This document shows positions 30,000-38,242 of a DNA stretch of 53,996 bases, one piece after another. How positions within the stretch are numbered: position 1 is the stretch's first letter; each line of letters starts with the position of its first letter. The stretch comes from Dolichospermum compactum NIES-806. GTDB lineage: Bacteria > Cyanobacteriota > Cyanobacteriia > Cyanobacteriales > Nostocaceae. Location of the stretch: assembly GCF_002368115.1 (NCBI RefSeq), contig NZ_AP018316.1, forward strand, positions 3,619,496 through 3,673,491, given 5' to 3'. The notes below the pieces were generated by a model that saw only the letters and a program-made list of their open reading frames with translations, had not been told where the DNA came from and searched no databases. A program made the translations under genes and the position numbers.

Positions 30000-30263
30000 T
30001 CAAATTCTTTTTCCCACACTGGACACTAGGGGATAGAAAAGGGGAACCAATTCAGACCGACTGACCGTTAAACAGGGAAAAGGGCGATTGCCGTAATTAT
30101 CTCCCACTTGTAAGGGAAAAATTGGATCTTTCCCCAGGGAAATAAAATCTCCCCCTACGGCCTGTAGGATGGGACAAACCCCTGCAATATCCCAAATTTT
30201 AGGCGTTTTTTCGACTCCGCCCAAAGCCGATCCCGATGCCACTAGGAGAATGTTATCCCACAT
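30000..30263 (-). pseudogene. C-terminal fragment of an inositol monophosphatase-like protein
   Basis: 87 residues. SGSALGGVEKTPKIWDIAGV, then ILQAVGGDFISL, matches the C-terminal WD(I/L)A metal and substrate site of inositol monophosphatases, followed by a plausible natural C-terminus. The ~180 N-terminal residues with the catalytic EE and DPLDGT motifs are missing. The gene is cut where the PIN toxin gene ends (30253-30263 overlap). Probably a remnant left by insertion of the adjacent toxin-antitoxin module. Confidence 0.6.
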
Positions 30264-30687
30264 TCCGCTTAAAAGGATTTGTAAACTTTACACCCTCAAC
30301 AGTTGCACCTGATGGAAAATCTTCACTGTAAATTTCTTCAATTTGATTAAGTCTTGCTGTTGCCCAAATTTGCGCGTCCCAAAAACTAAAGTTATGGGTT
30401 TCTACACCACGAATAGTTTCTAGGGAGATTAATTTTGTCATATTAACAATATGGCAAATGGCTAAGTAGTTACGCATTCGCATCAGTGCCTCAGCGGGAG
30501 TTAAAAGTGATCTTCTTGTCCGGGTTGTAGCCATAAAAAACTCCCCTATCACCTGGGTACTAATTACTGCCTTTCCAGAACGAATTAACCTATCAACAAC
30601 TGTGATCGCTTGTTCCTGTTTTGCGGTATCTAATGGATCGTAGATGTACACAAGAATGTTCGTATCAATAAAAACTCTACCGTTCAT
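30253..30687 (-). CDS. PIN domain toxin (VapC family)
   Basis: 144 residues from the ATG at 30687 (MNGRVFIDTNILVYIYDP). PIN acidic residues are in FIDTN, the VIGEF glutamate and SFWDAQIWATA. PIN toxins are Mg-dependent ribonucleases. Its start overlaps the end of the ribbon-helix-helix gene by 11 bases, so the pair is translationally coupled, antitoxin first. An upstream start at 30750 would add 21 residues out of family. Confidence 0.88.
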   Translation of the reverse strand: MNGRVFIDTNILVYIYDPLDTAKQEQAITVVDRLIRSGKAVISTQVIGEFFMATTRTRRSLLTPAEALMRMRNYLAICHIVNMTKLISLETIRGVETHNFSFWDAQIWATARLNQIEEIYSEDFPSGATVEGVKFTNPFKRNVG

Positions 30688-30934
30688 AAAGGTCTTCCCG
30701 CTTCCAGTCCCTACCTCCAGCTTGAACAGGTCGAGTTTTGATTTGTGCAATAAATTCCCTTTCGGCTTCCCACAGTAAGATATCAGTTTGGGGGACAGTT
30801 ATTTCACTAAGATGAAGGTCAATGGCTTGACGAATAATCTCGGCTTCACTTATACCTGTTTGTTGTGCAATCTCTTTGAGTAGATGTTCTTGACGTGGTT
30901 GGATATAAATCTGTTTGCGAATTTTAGTTGACAC
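30677..30934 (-). CDS. Ribbon-helix-helix antitoxin
   Basis: 85 residues. It starts KIRKQIYIQPRQEHLLKEIA, then TGISEAEIIRQAIDLHL, a CopG/RHH DNA-binding domain. The C-terminal part, ending GGRDWKREDLYER, would wrap the toxin. It is the first gene of a two-gene operon with the PIN toxin and is expected to repress it. The AT-rich promoter region has a TATACT-like hexamer just upstream. Confidence 0.82.
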   Translation of the reverse strand: MSTKIRKQIYIQPRQEHLLKEIAQQTGISEAEIIRQAIDLHLSEITVPQTDILLWEAEREFIAQIKTRPVQAGGRDWKREDLYER

Positions 30935-31006
30935 AATTTAGAAGTATACTTAGTGTATACATTATACTGTACATTATTTATTAGAAAATTGCGAGTTTAT
31001 TGATTT

Positions 31007-31137
31007 GGACTTAGGGAACACCAAAAAATAAATTACCCAATTTTGTGGGATGGGCATCCTGCCCGTCCTTGATGATTAGCGGGCTTTTCGTCCCCCACCA
31101 CGAGAAATTTTTGGGTATTTTTTTAATTGGAAGTCCC
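31007..31137. mobile_element. MITE-like element with GGGACTT-type ends
   Basis: The left end GGACTTAGGGAACACC, followed by AAAAAATAAATTACCCAA, is inversely related to the right end, read in reverse as GGGACTTCCAATTAAAAAAA, then TACCCAAA. The centre has GATGGGCATCCTGCCCGTCC. No coding capacity. Ends are imperfect, so this may be an old copy. Confidence 0.5.
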
Positions 31138-31178
31138 TTAGAGATTCGTAAGTTTATAGGACTTACGCACTGTATAAA

Positions 31179-31355
31179 TTAATATTCATCATCATTACCA
31201 AAAGACACGCAAGGACTATCAATTTCTACCGCTGGAGTAAACGAATTACAGAAAGTGACAGTAGCACAATTAACTCCGAACTCATCAGGGTGAGTGCATT
31301 CTAATTTGATATAAAAAGCACACTCTTCACAAATAGCTTTATGTAATAATCGCAT
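31179..31355 (-). CDS. Small cysteine-rich protein, function unknown
   Basis: 58 residues from the ATG at 31355 (MRLLHKAICEEC). Six cysteines: CEECAFYIKLECTHPD, then FGVNCATVTFCNSF and DSPCVSF. The CxxC-x7-C-H pattern suggests a small zinc or iron-sulphur site. The acidic end GNDDEY is unusual. I recall similar short cyanobacterial proteins but no assigned function. A TTG 33 bases upstream is an alternative start. Confidence 0.5.
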   Translation of the reverse strand: MRLLHKAICEECAFYIKLECTHPDEFGVNCATVTFCNSFTPAVEIDSPCVSFGNDDEY

Positions 31356-31524
31356 TGTTATCTTGCATTTATCGTAAATTGACAACAAAAGAGCAGTTAC
31401 GAAACTGGACTTTACTAACTTATCTTGTTTTAATTAGTTTGTAGAATTAAGCTATTTTTGGTACATAGAATAAGTAGCCTACATAAATAATTGGCTTTTA
31501 TCCCATACTTGACATCAAATAAGC

Positions 31525-31788
31525 GTGAGTGCTAAACGTCTGCCAGAAACTACTGCTCATGTGAGAGTTACCCGCCAATCTTGGCAACAAGGCTTTCTTG
31601 AAGGTGAAGTTAGCGCCGGTAATTTTCAATGGCATTTCCAATGGCATTTCCGTCGGGGAGAACTTTCTGTAAAGCCTTCCCAGGGTCGTGCTTTAATCAA
31701 AGAACCTCTAGGACGCTTTTTGGAACAACAGGACTATCAGTTAGAACCTGGGGGGGATTATGATTTTACAATTCGGGCTGAATTGTAA
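31525..31788 (+). CDS. DUF3146 family protein
   Basis: 87 residues starting at GTG. LPETTAHVRVTRQSWQQGFL, then the GELSVKPSQGRAL and EPGGDYDFTIRAEL blocks match, from memory, the cyanobacterial DUF3146 family. FQWHFQWHF (~36-44) is encoded by a short direct repeat. Function unknown. It converges on the YqgF-like gene, with stops one base apart. Confidence 0.72.
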   Translation: MSAKRLPETTAHVRVTRQSWQQGFLEGEVSAGNFQWHFQWHFRRGELSVKPSQGRALIKEPLGRFLEQQDYQLEPGGDYDFTIRAEL

Positions 31789-31789
31789 A

Positions 31790-32212
31790 TTAGTTGTTAG
31801 TTAGTCGGTTAAGATATCGTTCAATCAGGAGAATGGCCACAATGTCATCTATTGGACGGGGAGGTTGACGCAAACCCTTGGGTAATAGTTTAGTGATGCC
31901 TTGGGGTGGATACATCTGCCAATAGCGATCGCGTGCTTGTAAAGTGGAATAACGTTCATCAACTAAAATGATATTGGTGGGTTTACTTAATTCTTGATTA
32001 AGTTGCTGTTTCCACTTTTTAGCCGTTGTTTGATCTCCCATCACCATTAAGGATACAGGGAATTTTTGCAGTTGTGTTTCAATATTAGCGATCGCCTCAT
32101 CTGCCAAAACAACTTGATGATAAAATAGTTGTCTATCCAATCCCATCACCGCAATCCCACATTTATCACGACCGGGATCAAATCCTAAAATTGCAGGTTG
32201 TGTATTAGTCAT
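31790..32212 (-). CDS. YqgF/RuvX-like RNase H-fold protein
   Basis: 140 residues. ILGFDPGRDKCGIAV (Asp12) and VDERYSTLQARDRYW are the YqgF family signatures, and the C-terminal RPIDDIVAILLIERYL supplies the last acid. Related proteins process pre-16S rRNA or resolve junctions. This is a divergent version, probably a cyanobacterial paralogue rather than the main RuvX. It lies downstream of the DUF3084 gene on the same strand, 49 bases away. Confidence 0.72.
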   Translation of the reverse strand: MTNTQPAILGFDPGRDKCGIAVMGLDRQLFYHQVVLADEAIANIETQLQKFPVSLMVMGDQTTAKKWKQQLNQELSKPTNIILVDERYSTLQARDRYWQMYPPQGITKLLPKGLRQPPRPIDDIVAILLIERYLNRLTNN

Positions 32213-32261
32213 TGGTCATTATTGGTCATTGGTCATTTGTTCGTTGTCAATTGTCAATTAC

Positions 32262-33710
32262 TCAGGTACTAAAAAGAATTTGTCCATTTAAGATGGCTAC
32301 TAACTTGACTCTCAGCGGACCTACAGTATAGGTGTTTTCTGCGGCTACAGCTTTGATTTCTACTTCTTGTTCCGTCTGCTGTAATTGGCTAATAAAACGC
32401 AGAAAAGTCCCTTCTATTTGGACACTTTCGACAATTCCCGCATTGCGGGCGCGAAATTGGGAAGCGGAAATTAGTAAATCTAAGCGTTGACGCATTTGTT
32501 CAGATGTCATATTTTTTAAATCCGCTGTAGTAGTAGCCAGCACTTCCCCTGATGAAAATACGAGTTGATTTCTCGCTGCATCTGCAAAAAATTCTATTTG
32601 CTTTTCGCCTCTGACATAATTACCTGCGGAGAAAATTCGCACTACATATTCTCGACCATCTTTAATTTGTGCGATTAACTGTTCAACTTTATCTTTGGTA
32701 ATACGGAGTATTTCCTTATTCTCTGGTGTACCACCAGGTTCGGTTAATTGAATATTAGCATTGCGGTTAGCTTCCTGAAGAATTTGGATAATTGCCTGCT
32801 GTGCTGCATCAGGCTTGTCCACAGTAATTAACCCTGCCGCTATTACTTGACCCTTCACTAAGGCTAGTTTACCCAAGCGGAGGTCACGGTAGGACTGATA
32901 ATATTTTTCTAGTCTGGCTACTTCCTGCTCTAAAAATTGTTGTTGTTTCTCTAATTCTTTCAAGCGAGATTCTCTAGTTATAATAACTTCTTCTCGTTGT
33001 TTAATTTCGAGGTTACGATTTTGAATAAGTTTATCTAATTTAGCAATTTTGCGATCGCGTTTTTCAATCACCGTCTTCGCTTCATCAATAGCCTGTTTGG
33101 CTTCAGCGTATAATCTTTTCCGTTCCGCCTTTAACTCTTCTACTGCCGTTTGTAATGTTTGTCGCTGATTATAAAGAGTTTGTAATTCACTTCTTGCCTG
33201 TTGATACATGATGGCAATTCCCCCAAGACGGATTTGAGTTTCATTAAGTCGGGCTTGGGTTTTAGCTTGCTGATTAAGAGTGCGATTGAGTTGAGCTTGT
33301 GTGGTCTTTTGTTTAGTATTTGCTGCCTGTAATGACTTATTAATTTTCTGTAATTCTTCTTGTGCTTGACTTTTTTCTTCTCTAGCTTTGTTTAACTCAC
33401 CTTCTACCTGGCTTTTTTGCGCTTCTGCGATTTTTAGTTGTTCTCGTTTGTTCCCCAAATCTCTTTGAATATCTTCTAATTCAAATACGCCCTTTCGCAA
33501 TCCCTCATCAGCCGCAAAAAGAATTGCTAAAGTTGATGCAGAAATCAGACCGCCTGTAAAAATAGTCACAATTACAGCAGTTTTTTTCGGACGTAAATTG
33601 AAGAGTGAGAGACGGGCTTTGCCAACTCGTGTGCCGATGCGATCGCCCACGGTGGCAATTACGCCTCCCAAAATAAGAATTGCTGCAATAAGGATGTACC
33701 CGGTGGCCAT
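32262..33710 (-). CDS. DUF3084 membrane coiled-coil protein
   Basis: 482 residues. Two hydrophobic segments, ~4-22 and ~45-67 (AVIVTIFTGGLISASTLAIL), are followed by a long coiled coil (~75-260, many EEL/EKQ heptads) and a compact C-terminal domain. The N-terminal VGDRIGTRVGKARLSLFNLR, then RPKKTA, is typical of cyanobacterial DUF3084. Function unknown; likely a membrane-tethered structural protein. Probably co-transcribed with the YqgF-like gene. Confidence 0.82.
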   Translation of the reverse strand: MATGYILIAAILILGGVIATVGDRIGTRVGKARLSLFNLRPKKTAVIVTIFTGGLISASTLAILFAADEGLRKGVFELEDIQRDLGNKREQLKIAEAQKSQVEGELNKAREEKSQAQEELQKINKSLQAANTKQKTTQAQLNRTLNQQAKTQARLNETQIRLGGIAIMYQQARSELQTLYNQRQTLQTAVEELKAERKRLYAEAKQAIDEAKTVIEKRDRKIAKLDKLIQNRNLEIKQREEVIITRESRLKELEKQQQFLEQEVARLEKYYQSYRDLRLGKLALVKGQVIAAGLITVDKPDAAQQAIIQILQEANRNANIQLTEPGGTPENKEILRITKDKVEQLIAQIKDGREYVVRIFSAGNYVRGEKQIEFFADAARNQLVFSSGEVLATTTADLKNMTSEQMRQRLDLLISASQFRARNAGIVESVQIEGTFLRFISQLQQTEQEVEIKAVAAENTYTVGPLRVKLVAILNGQILFST

Positions 33711-33767
33711 TTTTAACTACCGCAATGCTGACCGATACAGCCTACTAGGTTCAACCATTGTCTGTGA

Positions 33768-33914
33768 GTAAATGGAGTTAGGCCAAAGTAGGAATTATAC
33801 AATTTTGAGACTTTCCTCCACATTAACGGTTTAATCTCTCTGGTAGTGACGCTACTTAGGGAGACCCTAAGACCCCATTACCTCAAAAATAGAAGCCGTG
33901 CCAACTCCATTTAC
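33768..33914. ncRNA. Candidate structured RNA or inverted-repeat element
   Basis: GTAAATGGAGTTAGGC (33768-33783) and GCCAACTCCATTTAC (33900-33914) are nearly perfect complements enclosing ~115 bases. Inside is a 7-bp hairpin, CTTAGGG-AGA-CCCTAAG (33855-33871), and a GTAG/CTAC hairpin just before it. The closing stem plus inner hairpins could be a small RNA or a MITE. No family was recognised. It lies in the 338-base gap between ntcA and the DUF3084 gene. Confidence 0.35.
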
Positions 33915-33993
33915 CCATAGCTTTCAACAAGCTATCAGCATTTAGCATTCAGCTAATTCTGAGTTTAATTTTTCCACCTCGTAGAGGCTGAAT

Positions 33994-34030
33994 GTTGTTG
34001 AGGTGTGGTTTAAATACCCTTCTCAACAAC
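33994..34030 (-). terminator. Hairpin downstream of ntcA
   Basis: GTTGTTGAG and CTCAACAAC form a perfect 9-bp stem around a 19-base loop, starting 19 bases past the ntcA stop. There is no T-run directly after it, so a terminator role is tentative. Confidence 0.4.
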
Positions 34031-34048
34031 CCACTGACGGCTGAATGC

Positions 34049-34720
34049 TTACGTAAATTGCTTACTTAAAGCAACAGGTTTATGCACAGTAATCTTCTTT
34101 TTATGAATGGAAATCATTTTCTTCTCGCGTAAATCTCCCAGCAGTCTAGTGACTGTAACGCGAGTAGAGCCAATTGCCTCAGCGATCGCCTGATGAGATA
34201 ACTTCAGATCAATGGTAATACCATCAGCGCAAGGAACGCCAAAATCTCGACAAAGAATCAACAAGAAACTAATTAACCTTGAACCCATATCGCGGTGAGC
34301 AAGAGTTTCAATCATCATCTCCGTCTGTAGAATCCGCGAAGAAAGACCTCGCAGCATTAACATTGATAACTCTGGGTTTTCCTTCAGTGCCTGTTCAACT
34401 TGTTCAATCGGGGCTGAAAGTAATTCTACAGTAGTAAATGCCACTGCATGATAAAATCGATCAGACTTATTGCCTGTCAGCAACGACAGCACACCAAAGA
34501 CGCTATTTTCTCGTAGCAGAGCCACCGTTATTTCTTCTCCTGCCTCATACACCCTTGACAGTTTTACAGCACCCTTGAGAAGAAAATAAACTCGTTCAGC
34601 AGGATCTCCCGGAAAAAAGATCGTCTTATTCCGCTCAAATGTTTCCACAACCGGAGGAAAAGCCCCGGTCGCCATTTGACGAAAAACATTTGCTAGGGCT
34701 TTATCTTGTGTCACTATCAT
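34049..34720 (-). CDS. ntcA: Global nitrogen regulator NtcA
   Basis: 223 residues, the standard length. The cyclic-nucleotide-like fold (FFPGDPAERVYFLLKGAVKL) is followed by a CRP-type helix-turn-helix (LSHQAIAEAIGSTRVTVTRL). NtcA senses 2-oxoglutarate and activates nitrogen assimilation and heterocyst genes by binding GTA-N8-TAC. Sequence identity to Nostocales NtcA is very high from memory. It is divergent from fabI across 377 bases. I could not find a full GTA-N8-TAC site in its own upstream region. Confidence 0.96.
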   Translation of the reverse strand: MIVTQDKALANVFRQMATGAFPPVVETFERNKTIFFPGDPAERVYFLLKGAVKLSRVYEAGEEITVALLRENSVFGVLSLLTGNKSDRFYHAVAFTTVELLSAPIEQVEQALKENPELSMLMLRGLSSRILQTEMMIETLAHRDMGSRLISFLLILCRDFGVPCADGITIDLKLSHQAIAEAIGSTRVTVTRLLGDLREKKMISIHKKKITVHKPVALSKQFT

Positions 34721-35097
34721 TTCTCCCTTCCCCTACCCAATGCCAGAAAAACAAAAACTAATTACCTAAGAATACACCCGAAAAATCAATAAATCACCAT
34801 TAACCTTTCTGTTTTTTCCTATACTCAAACGCAGAATTCCTCCCCTTTCGGTTATTATGATACATAATTGTTGTTCCGTTTAGCTAGTAATTATTGATAA
34901 GTAGTTTCACTAATTATACTCCAAAAGTTTTGCCTCTAAAAATTGTCAATTTCTTGAGAATTTTTGTAAACATGGGCATAGTTTTTTGGGACTTACTGCC
35001 TACTCCTGGAGCATTTTGAAAAATCCCTAGCCTAATGCAGTCAAACTAGGCTCAGATTCTAGTATGCTCCTAATGATGAATTAAATTAGCAATTTCT
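34721..35097. other. Divergent intergenic region ntcA-fabI, 377 bases
   Basis: AT-rich, no gene. The ntcA leader is long, with a purine-rich GGGGAAGGGAGAA just before its start (a strong ribosome binding site on the minus strand). GTA and TAC triplets occur near 34900-34920, but with 13-base spacing, so no canonical NtcA operator is claimed. Confidence 0.5.
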
Positions 35098-35874
35098 ATG
35101 CTCAATCTATCAGGAAAAAATGCCCTAGTTACAGGTATTGCCAATAACCGTTCTATCGCTTGGGGAATTGCCCAACAACTACACAAAGCTGGGGCTAATT
35201 TGGGCATTACCTACTTGCCAGATGACAAGGGTAAAATGGAAAAAAAAGTTTCTGAATTGGTAGAACCGCTCACTCCTAGCCTATTTTTGCCCTGCAATGT
35301 TGAAAATGACGAGCAAATTCAATCTACTTTTGAAACCATCCGGCAAGAATGGGGGAAAATAGATATTCTAGTGCATTGTTTGGCCTTTGCAAAAAAAGAA
35401 GATTTGACCGGAGGTTTTAGTCAAACTTCTCGTTCTGGTTTCAATACAGCGTTAGAAGTTAGCACTTATTCACTTGTACAGTTAAGCGGTGCAGCCAAAC
35501 CTTTGATGACTGAAGGTGGAAGTATTATTACTCTTACATATTTGGGAGCAGTTCGCGCAATTCCTAACTATAATGTCATGGGTGTTGCTAAAGCTGGTTT
35601 AGAAGCCAGTGTCCGGTATTTGGCAGCAGAACTGGGTCCCGACAATATTCGCGTTAATGGTATTTCTGCTGGACCAATTCGCACCTTAGCATCTTCAGCA
35701 GTTGGTGGTATCTTAGATATGATTCATCATGTTGAACAATTAGCCCCTCTCCGTCGCACCGTTACTCAATTAGAAGTAGGTAATACAGCAGCTTTCTTAT
35801 GCAGTGATTTAGCAAGCGGTATTACTGGACAAATCCTGTATGTAGATGCGGGATATGAAATTATGGGAATGTAA
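35098..35874 (+). CDS. fabI: Enoyl-ACP reductase (NADH) FabI
   Basis: 258 residues. The N-terminal GIANNRSIAWGIA is the FabI version of the nucleotide-binding motif, and NYNVMGVAKAGLEA carries the Tyr-x6-Lys catalytic pair. RVNGISAGPIRTLA is the substrate-binding loop. It performs the last reduction of each fatty acid elongation cycle. Full length. Followed by short tandem repeats and then hisB. Confidence 0.96.
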   Translation: MLNLSGKNALVTGIANNRSIAWGIAQQLHKAGANLGITYLPDDKGKMEKKVSELVEPLTPSLFLPCNVENDEQIQSTFETIRQEWGKIDILVHCLAFAKKEDLTGGFSQTSRSGFNTALEVSTYSLVQLSGAAKPLMTEGGSIITLTYLGAVRAIPNYNVMGVAKAGLEASVRYLAAELGPDNIRVNGISAGPIRTLASSAVGGILDMIHHVEQLAPLRRTVTQLEVGNTAAFLCSDLASGITGQILYVDAGYEIMGM

Positions 35875-35924
35875 TACGGCAGAATTAAGAAGTCAGGAGT
35901 CAGGAATCAGGAATCAGAAGTAAC

Positions 35925-35974
35925 ACTGACAACTGACAACTGACAACTGACAACTAACAAATGACAAATGACAA
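35925..35974 (+). repeat. Heptanucleotide tandem repeats abutting hisB
   Basis: Four copies of ACTGACA/ACTGACAAC-type heptamers (TGACAAC) are followed by ATGACAA units that run directly into the hisB start codon. This is the short tandemly repeated repetitive (STRR) type of heterocystous cyanobacteria. The repeats take the place of a ribosome binding site. Confidence 0.8.
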
Positions 35975-36580
35975 ATGACTAATTATCAAACGCCTCGGAT
36001 AGCTTCAGTTCACCGCACTACTGGTGAAACAAATGTTCACGTTACTATCAATCTTGATGGGACAGGAATATGTAAAGTCTCGACAGGTATTTCCTTTTTA
36101 GATCATATGCTCCATCAAATTGCCTCTCATGGGCTTTTTGATTTGGATATTCAAGCTAAAGGTGATTGGGAAATTGATGATCACCACACTAACGAAGATG
36201 TGGGGATTACTTTAGGACAGGCTTTATTCCAAGCTTTGGGTAGTAAAAAGGGAATCGTCCGGTTTGGGAATTTTCTTGCGCCTTTAGATGAAGCTTTGGT
36301 ACAAGTTGCTTTAGACTTTTCTGGTAGACCTCATCTCAGTTATGGTTTAGAAATTCCTACTCAACGGGTGGGAACTTATGATACCCAGTTAGTGCGAGAG
36401 TTTTTTGTGGCATTGGTGAATCATAGCCAAATGACCCTACATATTCGCCAATTGGATGGAATTAATTCCCATCATGTTATTGAAGCCACATTCAAAGCTT
36501 TTGCTAGAGCCATGCGAATAGCGGTAGAAATTGATTCCCGGCGAGCAGAAACAATTCCCAGTTCTAAAGGGGTGTTATAA
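35975..36580 (+). CDS. hisB: Imidazoleglycerol-phosphate dehydratase
   Basis: 201 residues, monofunctional type. Metal-binding motifs DDHHTNEDVGI and NSHHVIEATFKAFARAM are both present, with DHMLHQIASHG at the N-terminus. It catalyses the sixth step-type dehydration in histidine synthesis. The start codon lies at the end of a heptanucleotide repeat tract and no Shine-Dalgarno is visible, so initiation may be unusual or low. Confidence 0.95.
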   Translation: MTNYQTPRIASVHRTTGETNVHVTINLDGTGICKVSTGISFLDHMLHQIASHGLFDLDIQAKGDWEIDDHHTNEDVGITLGQALFQALGSKKGIVRFGNFLAPLDEALVQVALDFSGRPHLSYGLEIPTQRVGTYDTQLVREFFVALVNHSQMTLHIRQLDGINSHHVIEATFKAFARAMRIAVEIDSRRAETIPSSKGVL

Positions 36581-36645
36581 AAATTCTCAGCATCGGTTAA
36601 TCTGTAGTTAGCTCTAAATAGTCAGTAGTTAGTAGTTTCATCACC

Positions 36646-37629
36646 ATGAATTCTGTTGTAGACAACCCCGATTCTCAACAAAATCCCCTAGACAAACAAC
36701 CTGTAGTCCTGACTTCTGAATTGCGAAAAGTCTATCGCACGGGGTTTTGGCTCAATCAAAAGGTTGTATCGCTCAAAAACTGTTCTTTACAGGTGTACCC
36801 AGGAGAAACCTTTGGTTTGTTGGGTCCTAATGGTGCGGGTAAAACCACGTTGTTAAAATTATTGTTGGGAATTATCCGCCCTACGTCTGGCAGGGGATTA
36901 TTGTTAGGTAAACCTATAGGCGATCGCTCTGTCAAGCAGTATATTGGCTACCTACCAGAAAATTCCTATTTATACGAATATCTGAGCGGTTGGGAATTTT
37001 TGCAATTAACAGCGGGTTTATTTCAAATTCCCCAAAAGTTACAACTTCAACGTATTCCCCAATTATTGGAGTTAGTCGGATTATCCCAAGCCGATGCTCG
37101 CAAAAAGCAAATGCGGCGCTATTCCAAGGAGATGCTTCAGCGTGTGGGTATAGCTCAGGCATTAATCAATGATCCAGATTTAGTTTTTTTGGATGAACCT
37201 ATGTCTGGACTTGATCCTCTGGGACGTTACCAAATGCGAGAAATTATTCTGGCTTTGAAAGCATCTGGTAAAACCATATTTTTTAATAGTCATGTGTTGA
37301 GTGAAGTAGAACAAATTTGCGATCGCGTGGCTATTCTTGCTCAAGGAGAATTAATCTGCTGCGGTTCTCTCAATGAACTTTTAGGTAATCAAAACACCTA
37401 TCATGTTAAAGGTCAAGGCGGAGACGGGGAAATCTTGAAAAAATGGATAGGTAATTTAGAATTTGGGGCTGATGGTTCTTGGCAGGGTATACTTCAAGAA
37501 GATTATTATGATTTTCTGTCTAGTTTGAGATTAATGGGGGGAAAAGTTATCACTATGAATCTGTCACGTCAATCTCTAGAAGAGTTTTTTATCCATCAAA
37601 TTCAAATCCGAAATCATCCCCTTAATTAG
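36646..37629 (+). CDS. ABC transporter ATP-binding protein
   Basis: 327 residues. Walker A GPNGAGKT (~62-69), Walker B DLVFLDEPMSGLDPLGR, and the switch His in FFNSHVLSEVEQ. The signature reads YSKEMLQRVGIAQAL instead of LSGGQ, a variant seen in ABC-2 type (drug or polysaccharide) ATPases such as CcmA relatives. No permease gene follows within 550 bases, so the partner is elsewhere. Substrate unknown. Confidence 0.88.
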   Translation: MNSVVDNPDSQQNPLDKQPVVLTSELRKVYRTGFWLNQKVVSLKNCSLQVYPGETFGLLGPNGAGKTTLLKLLLGIIRPTSGRGLLLGKPIGDRSVKQYIGYLPENSYLYEYLSGWEFLQLTAGLFQIPQKLQLQRIPQLLELVGLSQADARKKQMRRYSKEMLQRVGIAQALINDPDLVFLDEPMSGLDPLGRYQMREIILALKASGKTIFFNSHVLSEVEQICDRVAILAQGELICCGSLNELLGNQNTYHVKGQGGDGEILKKWIGNLEFGADGSWQGILQEDYYDFLSSLRLMGGKVITMNLSRQSLEEFFIHQIQIRNHPLN

Positions 37630-38242
37630 CACAAACAACTAGACAAATAAGAGGAATAAATCACCCATAAGTAGTATTTTTCGCGAATTATTTGATCATT
37701 CTAAAAATCAGTTACTTATGTGTTAATACTTCCTAATCAATTTAGGGCTATGAATGTACCATCAGGTGGTAAATTTGTTGTTAATATAGAATCGAAAATT
37801 GTTATAAGTTAGGAAACTTAACTTGCAAAGAGCACTGAAAATATTTCCTAACCTCAAAGAAGATTTAAAATCAAATTCCTTACGCAACAAATTATTTATG
37901 TCCGGAAAACTAAAGATTTATTAGAAAATAAAATTGTTGAGTCACTACGATTCTTCAGTATACTCGATATTAAAAGAGCCGTCAGTGGTCAGCCGTCAGC
38001 CGTCAGCAGGTTGTTGAAAAGGGGATCTAAGTAGGTGAACAGAAAAATTTAAAGGTATGTGAAGAAAAGTAAAATCACTCAAAACTCTCTTCCTGTTCCC
38101 AGTTAAGAGTTCCCTGTTCCCTTGCCCCAACGACAATTTTTAACGCCCACCTACTTAAACCCAGAAGTAGCTGATAGCTGATAGCTTGTTAAAATGTTTC
38201 CGAATAACTCTAAATATCGTCATTTTCAATTCTCAGGTAAAT
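37630..38242. other. Intergenic region, 613 bases, with repeats
   Basis: No gene. It contains GTCAGCC tandem units (37980-38010), a MITE-like element (38028-38157) and a GATAGCTGATAGCT duplication just before the next gene. The left part (37630-37970) is AT-rich with no recognised feature. Confidence 0.55.
38028..38157. mobile_element. MITE-like element with TAAGTAGGTG ends
   Basis: TAAGTAGGTG (38028-38037) and CACCTACTTA (38148-38157) are perfect inverted repeats, and the inner sequence stays loosely complementary (AATTT blocks on both sides). 130 bases, no coding capacity. I recall similar sequences in other Nostocales. Confidence 0.6.

Noticed and set aside
34721..34960. NtcA autoregulatory site upstream of ntcA
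   Set aside because: GTA and TAC triplets occur but with 13 rather than 8 intervening bases; no canonical GTA-N8-TAC was found.
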